Origin: Diadema setosum
Lineage: Eukaryota; Echinodermata; Echinoidea; Diadematoida; Diadematidae
Reading direction: 5' to 3'
Length of the DNA: 64,000 bases
NCBI RefSeq assembly: GCF_964275005.1
Contig: NC_092698.1
Location: forward strand, 35,001,662-35,065,661
A model generated the notes under the pieces. The model saw nothing but the letters and a program-made list of their open reading frames with translations, had not been told where the DNA came from and made no database searches. The position numbers and the translations under genes were made by a program. This document shows, in pieces, positions 12,171 to 24,932 of the stretch (position 1 is the first letter of the stretch; each line of letters begins with the position of its first letter).

Positions 12171-13741
12171 ATACTACCTCCCACAAGTCAAATGACATTG
12201 CTGGTCATGATGGGCAAAGCCACACAACATTGGTTGTTACTATCACTATATGAAAAAGGCTTTCAAATGGAAAGAATGGCTTCTTCATGATTCAAGAACA
12301 CTTCACAATTTCGAATATGCAATACACATACATTGTAAAAACCAGTTACCGGTAGCGATAAATAAACCCTCCATAAATATATCTATGTCTGGCTATCAAA
12401 TGGTCTTCACGTACAAACAGCACGTACATGTACAAGTCCTGTACAGCTGTGCTGTACATGGTTTGACATTGCAACTTCGGTTCACACATTTTTATTCAGT
12501 CACCAACTTGTAGATAAAATGCCCTATGAAGCACAGCTACATACAAGTATGTACATACTTGTAGGTCAATACTGTGTCTGACTCGCTGACTAGAATAGGG
12601 GATGTATTGTAGTTGTAGAGAGGTACCTAGTCAAACAATTGTTCTTGCGTTGTTGCTCCAACAGAAACAAAAACAACTATTTATCTACTGCAAGATTATA
12701 TCCGATCTACAGAATTCAGCCTATTAACAAGGATGCATATGTGTGATGTACAATGTAGTTTAGCATCATCTAGCCCAACCAGACGCCATATGCGCAACAC
12801 ATTACACTTGTCTACAGCAACGGGACTGTTATACGTTGTAGTGAAGCATCATCGTGTAATATTCCAATTAGGGGCCCACCAAGACCAATTTACTCAGATG
12901 CCAGATGTATAGGTTTATGAAAGTCAGGCTTGATAATTCCTGTTCCAAAAACAAAAACAGTTTCTATTGCATTGGTAAAAAGATACCAATTCAGACAGTA
13001 GGAGTAGGTCATTCAACACAATTCAATTAGAATAATCATTCAAAATAACAACACATGAGGCAACTTGAATACCACAACAACACCATCAGTTTATAAATAG
13101 GGACAGTTCACATTCAAGATACACTGTGTATGATAAAACTTGACTTCAGCATGATCTTTGACAAGAAAACTACAAAATAGCATAGATTTTTATGCGATTC
13201 ATCAGTTATGTCATATGGATCAGCAAGTACACACTGTCAACCCACCAACTGATCTGAACGCACATAAAACAAAAAGACCTAAACATTTTAAATCTTGTCA
13301 CACAACTTGCCAGAAGTGGCCATATCAGTGGCAGTGCACCCATCATGATCAAGTAAGGTTAGTCTCAGTCACGATTACGCAAACTCGCTCTACCTACTCA
13401 TCACGCCGCGCCCTGCACCGCACTGCGGATTCAGGACTCACAGCACTCTTGCGAAGGGACCACGCCCTGTAATATAACGAATTTCTCACAAATTCACGCG
13501 TTCTAACATAAATGAGATGGGCAAATGTGTACTTTAGTAGTGATACATCAAAGACACAGCAGAAAAATTCAGTATAAGCCATTACGTAACAAGAAAAATA
13601 ACCATAAATACGAGATTAAAAAATAGACTGGAACATTTCCCTATTTTCTACAATTCACGTAATCAATCAAACGTTTCATTTCCCTCTAATAAATTCTTAG
13701 AATAATTCTATAGTGTTAGTTTAGTCTATGAATTCACTTAC

Positions 13742-13870
13742 CGAAGCAAATGTGGCAAATTACCGCAAAATGTCAAGAAAAAATTGAACGATATTTTGAC
13801 GAAGACGTAATTTTCAAAATGGCGGCGATGTTTGCGTGCTCGCTAATGCATAATATAAGGGGCAGCAGTC
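13742..13870 (-). promoter_or_regulatory. candidate INO80D promoter and 5' non-coding exon
   Basis: On the minus strand a strong donor (CTTCG followed by GTAAGTG) lies at 13741. Within about 85 bp upstream of it is AAAATGGCGGC (plus strand 13816-13826), the YY1-type element common near transcription starts of animal housekeeping genes. INO80D needs an upstream non-coding exon, and this is the best-looking candidate in the window. The exon start is not determined. A promoter serving the plus strand (WDR37) is also possible. Confidence 0.35.
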
Positions 13871-13879
13871 GTGTGACAT

Positions 13880-15121
13880 CAAACAATAGCCACAACGACA
13901 AGCCCTTACTGTTAAGTACATGGTGCATATAGGGAATTCCTGTGTACAAACTGTGTGAAAGGGGCCTTCGTCATTTCTCTCTTCCAGTGAAAAGAAAAAA
14001 GACTTTTACATTTCTATAGTTGGTAGGAGCATTATTGGGAATATGAAGCAGTGTTTTGTAAAAGTCATTAGGAAAAATAATTCTTACTTTTTGGCATTCT
14101 GTCTTAAAACTGATGGAGGGACTCCAAGAAATTCTGCGAATAGTTCCCTCATATATATTGAGCACATGTGCTGAAAGGATTTTGAGGGGAAATTTTTTCT
14201 TCATTTTTTCCTACAATCAAGAGTTTTCAACAAGTAAACATATACCACTAATTAATCTAGTCTATCTCATTTCATATAAGTCAATAAAAATGAAGAGAAA
14301 TAACATTAAATACATATATAAATGTAATTCAGTCCCTCACACCCCTATAAACGCAAATGGACTCGTTCAATTCCTGAACTGCATGCAGCAAGTGCGTCCT
14401 GTGAGGCACCGATGACAGAAACCTAAATTCAGCCTTGGTTCTTAAAACTACTACAATTGCCTGTTTTGCAGCTCAGCTATGTTTCAGTTAAAACATTCCA
14501 TGATATTACACTTGATTTTATTGATGGTCTAGTCAAATGTAATACTATTCTCTCACTTTCAAGACAGAATTAGAATAGTGTGGAGGGGCCTCGGGAAAAT
14601 ATGCTAATGCTGCTGCGTGTTGTGATTTTTCATTGGCCATCGATAAAGAACAAGCGGTCAACGAACTATTGGAACTGAATATAATTGGATAAAAGATGAT
14701 TGATCATTTTCCCTTATAAATATGCATGTCTGACATGTGCGCTTCGACCACATGCAGGTCAGCAAGGTTAACAATAATTTCCGGGTCATGCGAGGAAACG
14801 TAACTGGGTTTAGTAAAATGAAGGGAGTTTGTTTACCAGCAGGGACTGAGCTGATGATCCTTAGCCCACTTGCACTACATGTAGCTGTAAAACACAACAC
14901 TGAAACACTGGTGTGTAGCGGGCCTGGTATGTATATCGTAGGTTCCATGTTGTGGCAATATGTACGGATGTATGCACTGCAATCTGAGCTGTAGTGAAAA
15001 GTGTTGTTGAGTAATCGTAATTGAGTGTGGGTTTGTGGTGGATCTTGCATTCTTGGTCTAACTTTTCTTTAACTCTGGATGTGGGCATGGCACCGGCAAG
15101 GGACTTGAGCTTTTTAGGCCA
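13880..15121. other. non-coding stretch between INO80D and WDR37
   Basis: No exon recognised. A 5' non-coding exon of WDR37 must lie somewhere between here and 17.0 kb, because the first coding exon begins at a splice acceptor. One candidate donor (GTAAGTAAA at 15942) is noted, but its exon cannot be delimited. Confidence 0.3.
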
Positions 15122-15346
15122 GGGCCCCGTCTTATAAAGACTTGTGATTGATTCAAATCAGTCACAAGATCACAACTTTACGATTAAATGCGAATCTATC
15201 TTATATAAGTTATAAAAAAGTTATGATTGAAATAAGACGGAGAACTGAAATCAGTCAATCACAGGTTGCAATTGATTGCAGCTTTCAAGAGATTTGTGAT
15301 TCATACTGAGTGATTGATTGATTTCTATCACAAGTATAAGACGGCC
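15122..15346. mobile_element. MITE with GGCCCCGTCTTATA ends
   Basis: GGGCCCCGTCTTATAAAGAC at the left is mirrored by ATAAGACGGCC at the right. Subterminal ACTTGTGAT and ATCACAAGT also pair, and further GATTGATT/AATCA repeats lie inside. About 225 bp, non-coding. The GGGCCC...TTTTATxA type of end is shared with elements at 25266-25442 and 40271-40389. Confidence 0.7.
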
Positions 15347-16533
15347 TACACCATCCATGCACATGCACCAGCACCATGCACCATCTAACATTAGATTTCT
15401 ACATGATCTACGATGCCAAACTAGCTGAGCAACAGCGCAACAACATTAACATAAACAATGAACAGGCTAGGCACACTACCTACTAGCCCGACCAGACGCT
15501 GTTAATACGCAGTCGCGCTACGTACGTACAGCGACTGGACTGTGTATATTGAATAGGTAACTACATGTACCTACTAGTCACTAACCATGTCATAAATTAT
15601 GTCCAAGGCCATGCCATAATACCATCATGCCAACAACAGCCAACAATTCTGTGAGGTAGGGTCCTAAGGGAAAATGTGAGTCTATAAGTATAATATTAGG
15701 AGGGTGAGGTGTTGTAGGTAGGGTGGAATTTGTACATATTGTAGTTCATAGGATGGATGCTGTAGACTGTAATAATCAGAATCGTTAATCCGAATGACTG
15801 AGTTTCCATAATATCGAGCTAGACTTCCTATGTGAGTGGAGTATGGATTCTAAACCATATTCCTATAGATGTCGATGACGATTTACATTAACAGCAGGTG
15901 CAGCTCAAAGCAGACACTGTCACTTTGACACTTGCAGTGCAGTAAGTAAAAGTGGTAAAGCTAGTACCTCGGTATTTGATTGGTCAATTGCTCATCGCGT
16001 GGCATGCAGTTAAAAGTGCCAATACTGCCATTCCACATTGTTGCAATAGAGACGTGCAATTATGGCTGACATGTCCAATTGTCTTCTCCAAAATATTGAT
16101 CTGTGAGCTGGGGAAAAAGGAAAGCCCATTCGGGTGAACCAATTATGCATTATATTCATTTTCCTATATGTACAGCATGTGCCAGTGGTACTCCAGAGCA
16201 ACTTGAATTGTTGGTACGGGTGATGTTACAAGTTTTATCATTATGTGCACTATCTGCAAACTCCAAATAATTTGTTGTCTGTTATTCCTCTTGCTTTACT
16301 TTTTTTTTTCTTGGGGGGGGGGGGGGGAGGGGTAAGGATTGTAATAATGGGATGATATTGTGTAAAGCCTACATGAATATTTTTTTTTTATAGATCTATG
16401 AATGGTTACCGGTACTGTAGGGATTTATTCTGAACTTCCTAGCTATAGGAGCACAGTATATCCATCCTTTTGTATCTAAATGTATCATCCCTCTCTATAC
16501 CCATGCATTACAGACCACATGCATGTTCATACT

Positions 16534-16564
<31 letters not shown>

Positions 16565-17022
16565 AAACATGAGGCTCCCATGCACGCTACCTATCACATA
16601 CACTCTACCCATGTTTTTGCATCTCAAACCCAAAGGAACATCACATGAAATTTCTTTGCATTTTTCTGCTCTTTCACCTCTCACTGATCGACCTTTACAA
16701 TGTTGGAAATTTGTTCAACTCACCCAAACTTACACAACCATTTACATAATATGAAATATTCGTTGAATTTTAGTGTGCTGGAGAACTGACCGAACCGGAG
16801 CCCTACAGTTACCATATCAGCACTGCTTCAATCTCCTGCCAGTGCTGTGTGATTCCATGGTTGGAATCTGAATGACTTATACTGAAAATTACAAAGAGGT
16901 TCGTGCCATCGTCAAACCCTGCCTTTTAAGTGATGTTATATACCCTGTCAACAGCTTTAATCCTCTTATATCCTATGACTGTATTTAAAATATCATATTG
17001 GAAATCATTGTCTATTTTACAG

Positions 17023-17262
17023 GTCTACAGAAGTTCTAGAAGTGCCAGAAACTAAGATTGAGAATGCCCACAGAGGGTGGCCTGAAGAAGGGCACCAAGC
17101 AGCGCCTGTCCATCCGGAGCCGAACTCACGATGCAGAGCTTCGCACCCCTCGGATGGCTGAGGATGAAAGCATCCTGCCCCCAGAGATGCGCTCTCGCCT
17201 CTGGAAGCTGTTCCGGCAAATCGAGGGAGAGTTGGAAGGAATGTATGAGGAGAACATTGCAT
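17023..17262 (+). CDS. WDR37: WDR37 coding exon 1 (with 5' UTR part)
   Basis: The acceptor TTTTACAG ends at 17022; 17023-17063 is UTR and the ATG is at 17064. The donor is GTAGGT at 17263, phase 1. Joining T to TA of exon 2 gives NIALQQKVDF, which aligns with human NLELRREIDT. Confidence 0.93.
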
Positions 17263-20200
17263 GTAGGTGTCTTGATAACATAAAAGATCATTCTATCTTG
17301 CCCAAAGCAGTACTTATACATTGTATCAAATCCATATTTTACTGTAGCACAATCAAAATCACCATCAATTTTGGGTGCCAAACAAATATACCTGGTTAGA
17401 AATTAACCCATTCTTTAAGGAAACCTGGTAAACCAGGTTCCCAAAAGACTGTAGACATCAAGAGTGTCTACATTTGTGGCCTAAATTCATGGGGGGGGGG
17501 GGGGGGGGAAGGAGGAGGTTGTGTGTTGTGTTGACCAGAAAAAAAAAATGCTAATTTGCTATAAAACTCATATGAAGGCCTACATGTATCAGTCAAGGCT
17601 GAGCTCACTACATTTTGACATTCCAGCACAGAAAAGTGCTTAATTTGCTATAAATCTCGTATTAAGACGTACTTACCAGGCTGAGCTCACTAGATTTTAA
17701 CATTCGCTGACCCCATTCGAGTACCTGCTCGTACCTACCTAGAGCACATGCTCTATTCATAATCTCACAACCGATTGATATTTCCCATTGTTTGATGGCA
17801 TATGCAGTTGCCCATGGAAAGGGGATACATGTACCGTTTGACTGCTTTCGTGCAGGCAGATTACCAACCTCGCTGTCTTTGCTAATGGGCAGAAAGAATC
17901 TTGTCTGTTGGCCTTGAATGTTTTTGGAGAATTGTTTTAAAAAAGAAAAGAGTAAGGTGTGTGATAAATCTTTGGGAAATTTGAAGGCCCCTTAATCTGA
18001 AAGTCATATATGCTTTGCTCATATCTTACAGTAACCAATATCTTCAATATCTAACACTTTATATGCTCATATACCTAGCTGTATATTGCTGTACTTTTTC
18101 ACCAGCATTTACCTGTAGTTAATTCCTCCTAATTGTAGCTCAGCTAACCTGCTTAGGGGCAATAATGTACCTCATTCCAACAGGAACACAATGGTGACAC
18201 AATGGGAATTAAGGGGGTAAGGTAATCTCTATTCATTGCAGTTAACAAGTAGTTCCAAGGCATTTGTGCCAATTGATGAAGAAAAGACCTCAGTGGGTGT
18301 GCAGTTGAAGGGGAATAATACCTCAGAACATGTGTGTGTATACTGTTTCTTGAAGGCCCTCTGCATGTACATGTACATGTATGTGAAGTAGATGACTACA
18401 GTATGTGCAGCATCAGGGATGATGTGGTATAAAAATATGTTATATATATATATTTTTTTAGTATCTTCATTGGCAGTGTTGATAATTTTTGTTCTGTTTT
18501 TCTTGGGTGTAAAGTTATGGACATTTTTTTTTTTTTGGTCACCCTATAGTACAGCAGAAGGTGGATTTTCTGACTGAGAAGTTGGAAGTCCTCCAGTCAG
18601 GAAAAACATTGGGCGAGGGTGCAGCTTCCATGATCGACGGAACAGACAGTTCAGCAAAGCTCAGTGTCAAGAGTAAAGGTAAACTGCTCTGTTGCATGGA
18701 GTGTCTGTGGACTCCTGAATCTGTGTCTTTGTGATGTCATGAGCAATTTTATCTCATATGCATGTATACTCATTTTGTCATGATGGCTTAGGACTACATA
18801 TTTGGTAAAGGTATTTTGCCTAGGGAAGAAAGGAAAGCAAGCAGTTCTGCCTGGAAACATTTTCTAAAGTAGGAGGCGGGATGACAGGGTGTATGAACTG
18901 GGGGAAAAATGCTTTATAGATCCAGAAAGTAGTAGACCATGTGATACAACTTTGGGTCAAGTACTGTACACGCCATATTTAACGAGTCTATTTTTTTTTT
19001 TGTGCAACTTTGGACTTCCCAACAATTTTGTGCGTGGTTAAATTTGCACTTGTGGAGTACAGTAATGAATGGAGATAAGTGTGCATGTTACATTCGTGTT
19101 TGAATCATAGCTAATATTTACATGTGATGTCTTGTTAGCTCACCTGAGCCAAAGGCTCAAGTGAGCTATTGCGATCGCCCTTCGTCCGGCGTCCGTCGTG
19201 CGTCGTGCGTCGTCCGTCGTGCGTCGTCCGTCGTGCGTCGTCCGTCGTGCGTAAACTTTTACATTTTTATCTTCTTCTTGAAAACCCCAAGACCGATTTT
19301 CATCAAACTTGGCAGGTAGCATCCCTAGGGGGTTAGGAACTCAATTTGTTAAAATGGGCACCATGCCCCACCCAGGGGGCCCCCAGGGGGGCCCAAACCC
19401 CCCAAAATTAAGGAATCTGTAAAAATCTTCTTCTCTAGAACCAGAAGTGATAGAGCTAAGTTAATACTATGAGTTAGTACATTGATGACTGTAGTTTCAA
19501 GTTTGTTCATGGCAGAATCAGGGGTGCCCCCCTTGGGACCCAGGGGAGGGGGGTGGGGAGGGGTCCTAATGGGGCCTAAATTATACATTTTCATCTTCTT
19601 CTTGAGAACCCCATGACCAATTTTCACCAAACTTGGCAGGTAGTATCCCTAGGGTGTTAGGATCTCAATTTGTTAAAATGGGCACCATGCCCCACCCAGG
19701 GGCCCCAGCGGGGCCAAACCCCCCAAAATGAAGGAATCTTTAAAAATCTTCTCTAGAATCAGAAGTTATAGAGCTAAGATAATACTATGAGTGAGTACAT
19801 TAATGACTGTAGTTTCAAGTTTGTTCATAGCAAATCCAGGGGTGCCCCTCTTGGGGGCAGGGGGGGGGGGGTTGGGAAGGTCCAAATGGGGGCCTGAATT
19901 GTACATTTTCATCTTCTTCCTGAAAACCTCATGATGGATTTTCGTCAAACTTGGCAGGTAGCATCCCTAGGGGGTCAGGATCTCAATTTATCAAAATGGG
20001 CACCATGCCCCACCCAGAGGGCCCCAGGGGGCCCCCAATCCCCCCAAATGAAGGAATCTTTAAAAATTTCGGCCCTTATTGTACATTTTCATCTTCTACT
20101 TGAGAAGCCTGGTCAAATTTTAGTAGAGCTGTGAATAATTTAGATTAGTGACTGCGTGAAAGGTGAACTTGCGATACTCAGGTGAGCGCTAGACCCGCGG

Positions 20201-23200
20201 ATCTCTTGTTTTCATATGGTTATGTACCATAGCAATTATGCTAGTCTTGTAGTTGTATTAATTTTATGAATTTCTTCTTTAGTTGAAGAACACATCAGTT
20301 CTCAATGATTTTTATTGTGCATATTCTTTCTCTTACTCTCTTACAGCTTCCAGCCAGTTGAGTCAGCTAATTTTAAAGCCAAAAGCTAAAGGAGCAGGGG
20401 GAAAGGTATGGAGACTAAATTAAGGATAGGGATATATTTGAAGTTCTGGTGCTAAGAAAACAATGATATGTAGTGTGTGTATATATGTGGGTTTGTGTGT
20501 GAGCACTTTGTAGGCCATACATATACTATGGTTTTTCTGGGAGCATGAGGTTTTCTGATGATCTGTCCATCTTAATTTTATTTATGCAACAACTGAACAA
20601 AGTGTGTGATAGAACCGGTAAATCAAAATTGTCACAAGTATTAATTATTGTAGGGTGATACGATGGTAAAATGAATTTGTTGAAGGCTGCATAAATATTG
20701 GCCAAATTATAAAATATCAGTGTTTTGAAAATCCTAGTGAAGCTCTGACAGATTTCAAGTAAGCTGTGTATAAACATATGCAATAGAAGAACAACCGTAC
20801 AACTGTTTGAGTAAAATCTTTACAAGTGCTTAAACTTCCAGAGTCAAAAGTAAAGATCACATTTTGAACATTATTTTCAGGAACGCTCTACATTTCTTCT
20901 GCAATTTTGATGTGGTATTGATTTTACTGTATGGTCCAAAGTCTTTTTTTTTTGCGGGGGGGGGGGGGGGGGGTGGGGGAGGGGGGAGGCTTGTTTTCCA
21001 ACTTTCGTAGTTGGAAATGTCAACCCATTGATTTTCTATTACATTCAGTAATAGTGTCAATATTTAGAGGATAGAGTTGCCCCATTTTGTAAATGTGAAA
21101 GTAAGGCAGTGAGGTGGCTTAGTCTGAAGTGCATCTACCTTGTGTTTACATGGCTCTAGTTTGAGTCTCAGTGAGTCTTGATGAGTAGTGCTGTCCCATG
21201 TGGTCACCTCTGGTGCGAGTCAAAAGCACTACACATAGGGTAGGACATTAAATGGAGAACCCACATGTGAGAGAGTTACGACTCATGCACATTGAAAAAA
21301 ATCCACATCATTTTCTTGCAAGGAGCAGGGTGCTAACCCAGTGAATCTTGAATGATCCTGACCCCTCCTGGTTCACCCCTGGTGACTAGCAATAGTCAGC
21401 AAACGTAATCAACCTGACATGTTTTGCCATAGGAAGAAAAAAAAAATGTGACAGGAAGATGTTTTGGGCAATCATAGAATCTGCTAGATATGAAATTCAA
21501 GAAATATTTTGTATAAGTGAAAATGTGTAGGTGTGTATAGTTTTAGCTGATGTTTGTCACATTCTGCTGTGTCATATGTTGTCATCAGTCTGGAATTGAT
21601 GGAAATTGTGATTCACATAAACTCATATGGAGGATGTCATAATGTGGAGATAGTAAAGGACGTTGTTAGATGGATCTGGCAGTTTGATAGAAATTTAGCT
21701 GAACAGGTAGAATACCACCCTTAAACTTCATGTTGTGTTTGCCTAATTTATTCCACCACATTGATCATCATCTCTTCCAGACTGTGTTCAGCTTCAAGGG
21801 CACAAGCAGTACTGGCTATCGGCTGATGCACCATTACATTGGTCACAGTGATGGTGTGTGGGAAGTCAGTGTTTCCAGGGGGGATGCTCCTCTTCTTGCA
21901 ACAGCTTCTGCAGGTAAGGAACCTGGCAATAGGTGGTAATCTGCATTACACTATGTTTATGCGTTATTACCTCCTTCCCTGCTTTGAAATCTCAATTCAC
22001 AGATGCTGTAGTCATCGCTTAATGATCCATAGATATGAGTTATAAAATACTCATCTAGGACTAAACTTCAAAAATGGTGTCAATGTGAAGTATGGCATGA
22101 AAGAAACTCTGTTTAAAGTTCAACTTCTGGCGAGATGTGAGTTGTTTTTTAACCATTTGCTATCAGATGGGTTAATATTTGAAAGTGAAGCTGTGGTCCA
22201 ATGCAATGAGTTAAGCCATGGTTTGTGTTTAGACCTTCCCTTAGAGTACATGTTGCGAAGCCTCAATTCATTCAAAATTTGGTCTTGCTGTGTGAAGATT
22301 TATTTTTCTTTCTTTTTCTGTTTTTGCTTCTTTTTCTTTTCTAGCGGGGGCAATGCAAAATTCTATGGTGTCAAGCATAACACATCTGAATGATTAAGCC
22401 CTGTTGACATGGCTGTTTGGAGCTATTCATAAAATTACTCTTCATATTCTGAACCATGTATTTCAGCGTGAACTATACTGTAATATTTTCATTTTGTTTT
22501 CCTGGAGATGTGTAAAACCTGTGACGCATAAGTAAAAGTTGTGAGACCATGGTGCCCACAAGTCACTTTAGTGTTTATGGGAAAATTCAATGGAATGCTC
22601 TTACACCTGGGCTGTTCTTGGAGATGCAGAGTTGTTTCGTCCATTGATTTTGCGAGATAAGGCTCGGTGAAAACTTTAAAAAAGGAAGAAAAAGAAGAAG
22701 AAGAGTAACCAGGCCAAGATATATGGTTCCTGATGTGTAAAATGTGTAGGCATGGGTTGTTTCATAACTGATAAGGGATTCTGTACAATTTTCATGACAG
22801 GAGATACCATATGAGCTGTGCCTGAAGAGGAAGCTTCTGTTATGATCCTAGTCTCATATTACAATGCAAGTCGTCAGTTGATACTTGAAGCAGTGACATT
22901 GCTCAAGATGAAGCTCGAGATATAACACACACACGCACACACACACATACACAAATGAAATCCTATGCTAAACCATCTTTATATGTTCGGTGCTTTCATT
23001 CTTTGTATTGCACTAAAGATCGGACAGCGCGGTTATGGTGCATAGAGACTCATTCATGTGTGCTTCAGTACATGGGACACCTTGGCTCTGTGAACTCTGT
23101 GCGCTTTCATCCCTCTGAACCGCTCCTCCTGACAGGTATGCCACTTCTGTGTGATTTGCTATCTTACACAGCCAAACCAAAGCTGGTCTTGAATGTGGAA

Positions 23201-24899
23201 TTGTTTCTCTCTACCATATGTTCACAGAATAATGTCATCATAAAAAAAAAAGAACTTTGTTTCTAATAACTACTGTAGTCCAAGTGCTGTAGTCACTACT
23301 GTACGAGCTGAAATTTTCACGGTGGTTTTATGCGAATCGCCGTTTAACCGCGAAAATAATAACATGCGAAAATAACAACGTGCGAATAACTAAGTTCAGT
23401 TAGACCCTCGCAACCCCGAAATTAACAACACTTGAAAATGTCCTCCAAGTAGCAATTCGCAAAAATATCTGTACGCAAAAATTTCAGCTTGTACAGTAAT
23501 TGTTTCTCTCTACCATATGTTCACAGAATGATGTCACCATAAAAAAGAACTTTGTTTTGATTAACTACTGTAGACAAAGTGCTTTAGTCACTCAATAAAT
23601 GGTAATACGAAAGTTGGCAATTCCTTTGTTACTTTAAAAGTAGATATCATTTGTACAAGTAAAGTCTATGATTCTGAAAGCACTGCAGGACCCAATGGAA
23701 GAATAAAAGAAAGTCATAGTATATAATACCTCATAATCATTGAATTGATCATAGACTGTACATTATAGATTGCTTGTCTTCCTCAATATTGTCATCATTA
23801 ATATGTAAAACATTCATAATCAACACTATCAAGAATGTCCTGAAAATTTTAGAATATTGTAATGTATCTTTCTAGTACAGTTCAAACTTTCTCACTCAAT
23901 GAGATTCTTGTAAAACAGTCTGTGTCATAGCTCAACAAGTCGTGGTCAGGACTAGAGATTTTCATCTGTGCGCAGAAGATTATCTTTAGGAACACCTCGT
24001 GGATACAATGTATGCCCTCAGAGTTTTCGATATTGCTCCTTTAACCCACAGCCTCGGGGGACAACACTGCACACGTCTGGAAATCAAATGTTAGTCTTCC
24101 CACCATTGGTCAGCAGCCCGAAATAGTGAGTGCAATTCCTCTTCAAACTTTTGCACCTTCACTCCGCCAAGTTGATGTATCAGTTGCACTATACATTAAT
24201 TTTTAAAGTCAGTAACTCATGTGAATGTCATTCATGTCATATTTGATAGTGAGAGTCAAATGAGAGAAAGGTACTATTTGCTAGTGTGTCATATTAAAAT
24301 GATCTGTAAGCATCAACACTGATCAGTTATGCATTGTCAAATATTGCTGCCATTCCATTTAGACATTGCCTTTCATATCGAGTATGTAGTAGTGTTTTGT
24401 CACTCCTGGTAAAATTTTCTGGTGGTATATTCAGTAAAGTGCAATCCCAGTGGAGGTGTCGTGGCCGAGCGCACGTCTCTGAATCACATGAGCATGGTTT
24501 GGGTTTGTAGGTTTGAGCCCAACGAAGCCCAAGACATTTGCCCTTCAGCAGGGCACTTTATCCACATTGCTGCTCTCTACCTAGGAGTATAAATGAGTAC
24601 CTGCTAGAATGAGAATATTGGTTGATCAGCATGTTTTCACCTGTAAGATGGCAACTGGATGGAATGTTCCCCAGGGAGTGGAGATTGAGCACTGTCAGTG
24701 CTGGTTGGAATAATGTAGGCCTATCCAGTAACCACGTAGTAATAGTATGTATTCACCTTCAGTACTCTACAGTGTGGATTTGGCACAATATGAAACATTA
24801 TATTGTTGTTGTTGTTGTTGTTATTATTATTATTATTATTATTATCATTATTATTATTATTATTATTATCATCATTATTATTATTATTATTATCATCAT

Positions 24900-24932
<33 letters not shown>

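Noticed and set aside
14658-15088. Overlapping frames of 75-130 codons
   Set aside because: Both strands are open by chance here; I saw no domain, splice context or similarity to a known protein.
19349-19948. Minus-strand frames [17 protein letters not shown] and [17 protein letters not shown]
   Set aside because: They recur in every internal unit of the Helentron/pearl-like elements here and at 54936-55851, so they reflect repeat structure rather than genes.
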